Assembly: GCA_021731385.1 (NCBI GenBank)
Contig: JAKFXM010000073.1
Coordinates: 1 to 9,939, forward strand
Source of the DNA: Methanobacteriota archaeon
GTDB lineage: Archaea > Altiarchaeota > Altiarchaeia > IMC4 > QMZM01
DNA length: 9,939 nucleotides
Reading direction: 5' to 3'
Every line of letters begins with the position of its first letter. The stretch's first letter is position 1. Positions 4,035-9,939 of this stretch are shown here, one piece after another. The translations under genes were made by a program, and so were the position numbers. Under the pieces are notes generated by a model, which saw only the letters and a list, made by a program, of their open reading frames with translations, searched no databases and was not told where the DNA came from.

Positions 4035-6362
4035 TCACTTCACCATCATAATCCTTGCCAATAATGCCTCAAGTTGAATCCTCTCATTAGCCCCTTCAAC
4101 AAGCGTGAAATTCGCCTCCCCAACAAGGTCTATAATCCTTATCTTTGTTGCATCATCAATTCCAAGATTAAATACCTCCTTGTTCATCTGAAGAAGAACG
4201 TCCTCCCCGGACATTCCATAATTCAGAAGGAGTTTATCCAGCAGATTCCTTGCGTCTAGGAATTTCCCGGATATTGCAAGTTCCATCAGATTCTTTATCT
4301 CCTCAGGTCTTGCCCTTGTAGATATTGAGTATACATTATCCTCGTTAACCTCACCAATAGTAGCCGCGGATTGAAGGAGGTTGACGGCCTGCCGCATATC
4401 GCCTTCAGAGAGGTAGACAATTGCATGCAATCCATCATCCGTAAATTTTACCTTCTCTTTTTCAAGAATTTCCCCAAGTCTTTTCTTAATTGCGTCCCTT
4501 GATACGATCTTAAACCTGAATATTGCACATCTTGACTGAATTGGTTCTATAATCTTTGATGAATAGTTGCAGCTTAGTATAAACCTGCACGTCCGTGTAT
4601 AATTCTCCATTGTCCTTCGCAGTGCATTCTGTGCCTCCGGTGTAAGGGCATCAGCCTCGTCAAGAAATATTATCTTGAAATCCCCCGCAATAGGCCGAGT
4701 TCTGGCAAAATCCTTCAGTGATCTTACATTTGCACTCTTATCCTTCTGTTGTGCCTTGGAACGCATTATATCAATACCTCGCTCATCACTATTATGTAGA
4801 AGTACTGGTGTAGAACCGCCCCAAAACATTTCACTTTCAGGAACAGACACATCATAAACATAATTACTATATTCTTCAATATCTATTTTCTTTATTTCAA
4901 CAACAGAAAGAGGGGAATCTATAAAATTCAGAATATTGTTTAATGCCTTCAACTTTTTCTGAGATAGTTTCTTTTTGTCCAGATTTTCCAATAGTTTTTT
5001 GGCAATATGTTTGCTTATCCTTCTGGATTTTTTATGATAAAGTTGATGTCTTAACAAATATCTCCAGTTAAAATCAATTTTTTCGTCAAAACTTTCTAAC
5101 AAATTTATAAGCATCTCTGAAGGCATAAATTCAGTCTTGATATATGAGAATTTGGGCAACTTCCAAACTACCCTTGCTTCCGTTTCAAAACATGAAGTAT
5201 CCAAACCACATATCCTGCCAAGCCATGAAACATCAGTCAAATTTTCATAGGATCTAGAGGAATATCTAACAAATTCTTCCCAATTACCAGTTGCGTCTCC
5301 CATATAACCCCGCAAAAATGAAATTTTATTTTCTATAGTTGTATTAAAAATAAAATCTGGAACCCTTTTGCTTAAGGCATTTCTGATCCCATTGTCATTG
5401 TAAAAATTGCTGGCAAAAAATCTGGCAAGCTGCGTATTAAAAATCTTAACATTTATTGAGGAGTTTTTATTTCTATTAAAACCAGAAAAACCCTTTTCAA
5501 CTTTGGCCGGAAGATTAAAATATTTCTTAAATATTTCTACAACCCTTTCGGCGATTTTGGTTTCAGTCGGATACCCTAAACTAAATATTACCTGTCCAGA
5601 ATTTTCACTATCTTTTTTGAAGCTTATACAGCCTTCAGCCAAATAAAGACCAAAAAGCCAGGTCATTTCCTCATTTAAAAGTATTTTAGGCAGAATATCT
5701 CTTGTTCTTGGATTGATCCTGATTATGCCATTTTTTAATCTATCATAAGGCTTGAATTTGCCAATATCCAGATCCGTGCTAATTCCTTCTAAAACATCTT
5801 TGAAGATAATAAGCAAATCTCTAGACTTCAAATCAGAAACCCGTTTTGGGATCAGATTACCCTTCTTATCCAAAATTATAACAGAATGATTGAGACTTGT
5901 TTTTACAAAACCTCCTTCATATTTTATTTTTGCAATATCTTTGACCTTATGCCTTGATAGTAGTCCTATAGAAGAAAATTTCACTTTTTTATTTTTGTCT
6001 ATCGTCAAAATTTCAATTGAATCTATTTCTGCATATTTTGAGACTTCATCCTTAAAATATTGTTTTGCTAATTTTCCGAAATTAGTCCTTGTTATTTTAC
6101 CTCTTTCCTTAATCAATATTGGGGTATCCGGAGTAACGCTTGCATTCAGTTCAAGAAAATCATGTGATATATCCCCTCCAAACATTTCCCTTGCAATACA
6201 TAGCGCCGCTGTAGTCTTTCCCGAACCAGCAGGCCCGGCAAACAGGAGATGTGGCATGGATTTTGCCCTGACATAAGCCTCAAATCTGTCAACAATAGCT
6301 TCTTGCCCCGCTATGTCCTTCAACATGACCGGCCTGTATTTCTCAGTCCATGGTAATTCCAT
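4035..6362 (-). CDS. rfcS: Replication factor C small subunit, interrupted in frame by an intein
   Basis: This is the clamp-loader ATPase that, with the large subunit, opens and loads PCNA at primer ends. The 775-residue precursor contains residues 1-74 and 525-775 of RFC around a 450-residue intein; the spliced protein would be 325 residues, normal for the family. Seen in the host part: MELPWTEKYRP start, Walker A GPAGSGKT (43-50), LELNA joined to SDERGID at the splice point, Walker B FLDEAD (566-571), sensor SCN (597-599) and the SRC arginine-finger motif (610-612). An apparent extra 12 residues lie at 537-548, between MRSK and LKDFAR. The gene diverges from polC over 65 bases, and its stop abuts the next gene, so replication genes share this control region. 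No Shine-Dalgarno precedes the ATG. Confidence 0.96.
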   Translation of the reverse strand: MELPWTEKYRPVMLKDIAGQEAIVDRFEAYVRAKSMPHLLFAGPAGSGKTTAALCIAREMFGGDISHDFLELNASVTPDTPILIKERGKITRTNFGKLAKQYFKDEVSKYAEIDSIEILTIDKNKKVKFSSIGLLSRHKVKDIAKIKYEGGFVKTSLNHSVIILDKKGNLIPKRVSDLKSRDLLIIFKDVLEGISTDLDIGKFKPYDRLKNGIIRINPRTRDILPKILLNEEMTWLFGLYLAEGCISFKKDSENSGQVIFSLGYPTETKIAERVVEIFKKYFNLPAKVEKGFSGFNRNKNSSINVKIFNTQLARFFASNFYNDNGIRNALSKRVPDFIFNTTIENKISFLRGYMGDATGNWEEFVRYSSRSYENLTDVSWLGRICGLDTSCFETEARVVWKLPKFSYIKTEFMPSEMLINLLESFDEKIDFNWRYLLRHQLYHKKSRRISKHIAKKLLENLDKKKLSQKKLKALNNILNFIDSPLSVVEIKKIDIEEYSNYVYDVSVPESEMFWGGSTPVLLHNSDERGIDIMRSKAQQKDKSANVRSLKDFARTRPIAGDFKIIFLDEADALTPEAQNALRRTMENYTRTCRFILSCNYSSKIIEPIQSRCAIFRFKIVSRDAIKKRLGEILEKEKVKFTDDGLHAIVYLSEGDMRQAVNLLQSAATIGEVNEDNVYSISTRARPEEIKNLMELAISGKFLDARNLLDKLLLNYGMSGEDVLLQMNKEVFNLGIDDATKIRIIDLVGEANFTLVEGANERIQLEALLARIMMVK
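4791..6140 (-). mobile_element. Intein with LAGLIDADG homing endonuclease, in rfcS
   Basis: This 450-residue intein (precursor residues 75-524) sits between LELNA and SDERGID. Block A is SVTPDTPILI with Ser1; block B holds TSLNH with H159; block F is YVYDVSVPESEMF (501-513); block G is PVLLHN, with penultimate His523 and Asn524, followed by Ser+1. All splicing residues are present, so splicing is likely. The endonuclease part has motif 1 LFGLYLAEG (236-244, acid E243) and motif 2 FLRGYMGDATG (349-359). In motif 2 the acid D356 is one place earlier than in the consensus, where A357 falls, so DNA cutting may be weakened. Two 60-base samples inside it are 25% and 30% GC, against 52% in one sample of the host gene (4381-4440), consistent with separate ancestry. 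Confidence 0.95.
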
Positions 6363-6390
6363 CTTGTATTGTCTCTAGGATTATTAATCG

Positions 6391-6406
6391 CTTTAATTTT
6401 TAAAAA
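6391..6406. promoter_or_regulatory. Shared AT box between divergent rfcS and polC
   Basis: The 65-base gap has one long A/T block, centred about 30 bases before the polC ATG and 36 before the rfcS ATG. It could hold a TATA box for either direction. A second candidate, AATTTATACC (6411-6420), is too close to the polC start to work unless the true start codon is later. Neither gene has a visible Shine-Dalgarno, which suggests leaderless or short-leader transcripts. Confidence 0.35.
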
Positions 6407-6427
6407 AGCAAATTTATACCATCAACC

Positions 6428-9400
6428 ATGGACAAAGAAACAGAGACATATTTCGCAGAATTAAAAAACAGGATAGCAAATGCATATGAAGTTGCAAACA
6501 GGGCAAGGGTTGAATGTAAGGACCCCGATATCAATGTGGAGGCTTTGTCTGCAGGAGATCTTGCTGCAAGGGTTGAAGGTCTTGTAGGTCCGGAAGGAAT
6601 TGCTTCAAGGATAAGGGAGGTTGGCAGGGGCAATATTTCCGGGATTGTGGATTATATCCTTGGTGATATATCCCATGTTTCCCTCACAAAAAGGGAAAAG
6701 GAGGCAAGGATGGATCAGGCAATTAGAACTGCCCTTGCCATAATAACGGAGGGGGTTGTTGCTGCACCCATTGAAGGGATTTCAAAGATTTGTATAAACA
6801 GTAATCCTGATGGTTCTGACTATCTTTCAGTATATTTTGCCGGGCCTATCAGAAGTGCAGGGGGAACGGCACAGGGTTATGCAGTTGTCATCAGCGATTA
6901 TATAAGGAAAAGGATGGGGCTTAAGGAATATCGTCCTACAGATGATGAATTGGAACGTTGTGTAGAGGAAATTAAGGTTTACAATAACAGGGTTAGCAGA
7001 CTGCAGTATGTTCCTAATGAAGATGATATCAGGCACATCGTAAGAAATGTTCCTCTTTGCATTGATGGCGATCCGACAGGAAAGGAAGAGGTTTCTATTC
7101 ACAAGGATATAAAGCGGGTTGAAACCAACAGGATAAGAGGAGGTATGTGCCTTGTTATTGCTGAAGGGATTGCACAGAAGGCGAAAAGATTAATGAAACA
7201 TGCAACAAATTTGGGACTGGACTGGAACTGGCTATCTGAGATAAAGAAGATCAAGGATACCGGGAAGGAAGCAAAACCAAGTGCGGATTTTATGTCCGAG
7301 ATTGTGGGGGGAAGACCGATATTTGCAGCGCCCTCTGCAAAGGGCGGATTTCGTCTGAGATACGGGAGATCCCGTACATCCGGAATTGCAGGGAAGTCAA
7401 TTCATCCGGCAACAATGCTATTATTGGACGAATTCATCGCTACAGGGACGCAGGTTAAGGTAGAGCGTCCTGGAAAGGGCTGCATAATTACAGAATGCAG
7501 TAGCATTGAAGGCCCTGTCATAAAACTAAAAAACGGGTCTGTTATGAGAATTGAGAATATTGAACAGGCAAGGATGAATAGGGAGCGGGTTTCTGAGATC
7601 ATTTTCGTGGGTGATATCCTTATAACATATGGAGATTTCCTGCAGACAAATAGTACACTTCTTCCTGCAGGTTATTGTGAAGAGTATTGGATTCAGGAGG
7701 TTAAGGAGAAATTAAATGAAATTCCAGACATATTAAATCCAAATGAGGCGGTTGATATAGCAAAGAAATATGAAATTCCGCTGCATCCAAGGTATATATA
7801 CCACTGGGAGGATATAGATGTTAATGATACCCTGATTCTTGTTGAGTGGTTGTGTAGTGGCTGTATTGCTGAAAATGCATTAATTATCCAAAACAACAAC
7901 AAAACTGCAAAGAGGATACTTGAGATTCTGTGCGTTCCCCATAATACGGATAACAATTCAAATTCCGTATTAATTGATGAATATTCCCCGTTGCTTCACC
8001 AGTTAGGCATTTATGACGGAGTCAAAATTTCAAGAGAGAATTTTGATAAGGAATTTGAATTGATAAAGGGGCAGGATTCCCCCAATAAGGAGAAAAAAAC
8101 CGCCTTCGATTTGGTTGAAAGAACATCGCTTGTTAAGGTGAGAAAAAAGGTAGGGACATATATAGGGGCAAGAATGGGCAGGCCTGAAAAGGCAAAGGAG
8201 AGGAAGATGGAACCACCGGTACATGCACTTTTCCCTATAGGGTGGGCTGGCGGTAAGGAAAGGAGTATAAATTCCGCTGCTGAAAGAAATTTCATATCCG
8301 TTGAGATAGCAAGGTATGAATGTCCTAACTGTAAGATCTCCGTACTTAATCCAGTATGCCCCAGGTGTAGAAATGTTGCTGTCCTGAAGGATGTTGATCG
8401 CAGGGATTTAGAAATAGGCGATATATGGAAAAGGGCTGTTGAAAGGGTCGGGACTGCGGATGTGAAGGGCGTTCATGGCATGATATCCCGGTATAAGATT
8501 CCGGAACCATTGGAAAAGGGTATTCTAAGGGCAAAGAATGGGGTCTATGTATTCAAGGACGGAACAATAAGATTTGATGCCACTGATGCTCCATTAACGC
8601 ATTTTAAACCAAGTGAAATTATGGTTGGGATTGAAAAATTGCGCGAACTGGGTTATACAAGGGATTATCTTGGGAATGAATTGTCAAGCGATGAGCAGAT
8701 AATTGAAATTAGGATACAGGATGTTGTTATACCTATAAAATCTGCAAATTATTTTGTGAAGGTTGCCCACTTCATGGATGAACTTCTGAGGAAATTCTAT
8801 GGAATTGAACCATTCTACAATGTCGTGGTTAAAGAGGACCTGTTTGGTCATCTGATTGTTGGTCTTGCACCGCATACCTCTGCAGGCATTGTCGGGAGAA
8901 TAGTTGGATTTACAAGGGCAAATGTGTGCTTTGCTCATCCTTATTGGCATGCTGCGAAAAGAAGAAACTGTGACGGAGATGAGGATGCAATAATGCTTCT
9001 TATGGATACCCTTATAAACTTTTCACGAAAGTATCTGCCTGAAAAACGTGGCGGGCAGATGGATGCACCCCTTGTCATAAGCACGATTCTTGACCCAAAA
9101 GAGGTTGATGACGAGGTTCATAAAATGGAGATTGTTGATCACTATCCCCTGGAGTTTTACAAAAAGACATGGGAGTGCGCAAATCCCTCTGATGTCCATA
9201 TAGCGACTGTAGGTTCGGTTCTTGACAACAATCCCTATTCCGGGTTGAGATTTACACACGACACAAATGATATAAACGGCCCTGTTCTAGAAACCAGATA
9301 TGTGAAATTGAAGACAATGAGGGAAAAGGTCGATGCCCAACTGAAGGTGGCTGAGAAGGTTATGGCAGTCAATGAAAGAGAGGTTGCGGAATTGGTTATA

Positions 9401-9712
9401 AACTCACACCTTATCAGGGATACTTATGGAAACCTGAGGGCATTTGTAAAGCAGAAATTCCGCTGCGTTAAGTGTAACAAATCATACAGGAGAATTCCTT
9501 TAGTCGGGAAGTGTACTGCATGCGGGGGAAAACTGCTTTTAACGGTTTCAGAAGGCAGCGTTAGAAAGTATCTTGATATCTCGACAGAATTAGTTGAGAA
9601 ATACAATCTTTCAGATTACATGAAGCAGAGACTGGTGTTATTAAAAAGAGAGATAGATTCCCTGTTTACAAATGACCTTTCAAAGCAGGCGGGGCTTGCA
9701 GATTTTATGTAA
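6428..9712 (+). CDS. polC: DNA polymerase II (family D) large catalytic subunit DP2
   Basis: This 1094-residue protein is the catalytic subunit of PolD, the replicative polymerase of most archaea outside the Thermoprotei. Conserved blocks run in order: the N-terminal AYEVANRAR and LAARVEGLVGP; YFAGPIRSAGGTAQG (from 136); SIHKDIKRVETNRIRGG; GGRPIFAAPSAKGGFRLRYG; the zinc module C632/C635/C644/C647; the catalytic double-psi barrel motif RRNCDGDED with metal ligands D849 and D851; and a C-terminal zinc module C1013/C1016/C1029/C1032. The last eight residues, QAGLADFM, fit a PCNA-interacting motif (Q-x-x-L-x-x-F). It is at the short end for an intein-free DP2. The frame is unbroken through the NCDGDED motif, where many archaea carry an intein. 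DP1, the exonuclease partner, is not in the window. Hairpins begin just after the stop. Confidence 0.97.
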   Translation: MDKETETYFAELKNRIANAYEVANRARVECKDPDINVEALSAGDLAARVEGLVGPEGIASRIREVGRGNISGIVDYILGDISHVSLTKREKEARMDQAIRTALAIITEGVVAAPIEGISKICINSNPDGSDYLSVYFAGPIRSAGGTAQGYAVVISDYIRKRMGLKEYRPTDDELERCVEEIKVYNNRVSRLQYVPNEDDIRHIVRNVPLCIDGDPTGKEEVSIHKDIKRVETNRIRGGMCLVIAEGIAQKAKRLMKHATNLGLDWNWLSEIKKIKDTGKEAKPSADFMSEIVGGRPIFAAPSAKGGFRLRYGRSRTSGIAGKSIHPATMLLLDEFIATGTQVKVERPGKGCIITECSSIEGPVIKLKNGSVMRIENIEQARMNRERVSEIIFVGDILITYGDFLQTNSTLLPAGYCEEYWIQEVKEKLNEIPDILNPNEAVDIAKKYEIPLHPRYIYHWEDIDVNDTLILVEWLCSGCIAENALIIQNNNKTAKRILEILCVPHNTDNNSNSVLIDEYSPLLHQLGIYDGVKISRENFDKEFELIKGQDSPNKEKKTAFDLVERTSLVKVRKKVGTYIGARMGRPEKAKERKMEPPVHALFPIGWAGGKERSINSAAERNFISVEIARYECPNCKISVLNPVCPRCRNVAVLKDVDRRDLEIGDIWKRAVERVGTADVKGVHGMISRYKIPEPLEKGILRAKNGVYVFKDGTIRFDATDAPLTHFKPSEIMVGIEKLRELGYTRDYLGNELSSDEQIIEIRIQDVVIPIKSANYFVKVAHFMDELLRKFYGIEPFYNVVVKEDLFGHLIVGLAPHTSAGIVGRIVGFTRANVCFAHPYWHAAKRRNCDGDEDAIMLLMDTLINFSRKYLPEKRGGQMDAPLVISTILDPKEVDDEVHKMEIVDHYPLEFYKKTWECANPSDVHIATVGSVLDNNPYSGLRFTHDTNDINGPVLETRYVKLKTMREKVDAQLKVAEKVMAVNEREVAELVINSHLIRDTYGNLRAFVKQKFRCVKCNKSYRRIPLVGKCTACGGKLLLTVSEGSVRKYLDISTELVEKYNLSDYMKQRLVLLKREIDSLFTNDLSKQAGLADFM

Positions 9713-9732
9713 CCCGGGATTGGGAATGTGGT

Positions 9733-9765
9733 GCCCGAATCAGCGACTATGTCGCTAATCCGGGC
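9733..9765. repeat. Triloop hairpin 9, downstream of polC
   Basis: The inner arm AGCGAC (9742-9747) pairs with 9751-9756 around the loop TAT (9748-9750). Passing C/A and A/C mismatches, AT and then GCCCG pair too, so 13 of 15 positions match from 9733 to 9765. Confidence 0.85.
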
Positions 9766-9792
9766 CCAATGAGAGCAAAGCTCTCATTCGGG
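9765..9792. repeat. Triloop hairpin 10
   Basis: Left arm AATGAGAGC (9768-9776), loop AAA (9777-9779), right arm 9780-9788, perfect 9 bp. CCC (9765-9767) and GGG (9790-9792) add three pairs across a single bulged C. It touches hairpin 9 at base 9765. Confidence 0.88.
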
Positions 9793-9807
9793 TTCTTTAT
9801 GAAAGAA
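9793..9807. repeat. Small triloop hairpin 11
   Basis: TTCTTT (9793-9798) pairs with AAAGAA (9802-9807) around the loop ATG. Only 6 AT-rich bp, so chance is possible, but it continues the packed chain up to the tRNA. Confidence 0.45.
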
Positions 9808-9809
9808 AA
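9801..9809 (-). terminator. Oligo-T terminator of tRNA-Val
   Basis: On the minus strand TTTTCTTTC begins six bases after the tRNA's last base, a usual stop signal for archaeal tRNA transcription. Confidence 0.5.
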
Positions 9810-9814
9810 GGCTA

Positions 9815-9888
9815 TGGGCCCAACCGGATTCGGACCGGTGATCTTCGCCTCGTAAAGGCGACGTCATAACCAACTAGACTATGGGCCC
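9815..9888 (-). tRNA. tRNA-Val (anticodon UAC)
   Basis: The minus strand folds as a complete 74-base tRNA. The acceptor stem is GGGCCCA paired with TGGGCCC, discriminator A (9815). The D arm has A14, G15, G18 and G19. The anticodon stem is TCGCC/GGCGA around the loop TTTACGA, giving anticodon TAC for valine GUA (and possibly other GUN) codons. The variable loop is AGATC, with C48 to pair with G15. The T stem is ACCGG/CCGGT around TCCGAAT. There is no intron, and no CCA is encoded (the 3' flank reads TAG), so CCA must be added by enzyme. Odd point: position 55 in the T loop is C, not the near-universal U that becomes pseudouridine. The gene converges on polC. Confidence 0.95.
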
Positions 9889-9914
9889 TGCGAGTTAATA
9901 TGATTCTGCACCCG

Positions 9915-9937
9915 AATTTCTGCATTTGGCAGAAATT
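9915..9937. repeat. Hairpin 12, on the far side of the tRNA gene
   Basis: Left arm AATTTCTGC (9915-9923) pairs perfectly with 9929-9937 (9 bp) around ATTTG (9924-9928). CCC (9911-9913) may pair with GG at 9938-9939 and beyond, but the window ends there. It lies 26-49 bases upstream of the tRNA 5' end, where a promoter would be expected. Confidence 0.8.
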
Positions 9938-9939
9938 GG

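Noticed and set aside
5890..6276. 128-codon open frame on the plus strand
   Set aside because: It is antisense to the rfcS/intein coding region, and no family is recognised.
6428..9712. Intein or frameshift in polC
   Set aside because: All conserved DP2 blocks follow one another in one frame, with no splicing motifs.

Overview
The window comes from an archaeon, most likely a euryarchaeote or a related PolD-bearing lineage. The evidence is the eukaryote-like ribosomal proteins L44e and S27e, an archease, a small replication factor C subunit carrying an intein, the large subunit (DP2) of the archaea-specific family D DNA polymerase, and a tRNA gene without an encoded CCA. I cannot place it below that level. 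Base composition is low to moderate in GC, and the intein looks clearly more AT-rich than its host gene.

Layout. At the left edge is the 5' end of a family 2 glycosyltransferase (minus strand). It diverges from a 340-residue polytopic membrane protein of the LPG-synthase-TM/UPF0104 family (189-1211, plus). A 283-base gene-free stretch follows, most of which folds into back-to-back short hairpins. Next come rpl44e (1495-1779) and rps27e (1781-1960), which are translationally close. A 56-base gap made almost entirely of two more hairpins leads to archease (2017-2445). Archease converges on a minus-strand cluster read right to left: rfcS with a 450-residue intein (6362-4035), a small cysteine-containing protein of unknown function (overlapping or abutting rfcS), and a phosphoglucosamine/phosphoglucomutase-like enzyme (3758-2466) with its own promoter-like TATA box. 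rfcS diverges from polC (DP2, 6428-9712), so the clamp loader and replicative polymerase subunits share one 65-base control region. polC converges on tRNA-Val(UAC) (9888-9815, minus), again with hairpins packed between the genes and one more beyond the tRNA.

How the genes relate. RFC small subunit and PolD large subunit act together at the replication fork. L44e and S27e are translation genes. Archease supports the RtcB RNA ligase used in tRNA splicing. The mutase makes sugar-phosphate precursors for glycans, and the glycosyltransferase/UPF0104 pair probably works in lipid-linked or surface glycan assembly.

The most unusual signal is a dispersed family of perfect or near-perfect hairpins, found only between genes. 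The arms are 6 to 15 bp, and the loops are mostly three bases (AAA in four of them, always closed by GC...GC; also GGA, TTC, GAG, TAT and ATG). Arm sequences differ almost completely from one hairpin to the next while pairing is kept, so structure rather than sequence appears conserved. I do not recognise this as a described element. Secondary points are an unusual second LAGLIDADG motif in the intein, an apparent 12-residue insertion just after the intein site in RFC, and a C in place of the near-universal U55 in the tRNA.
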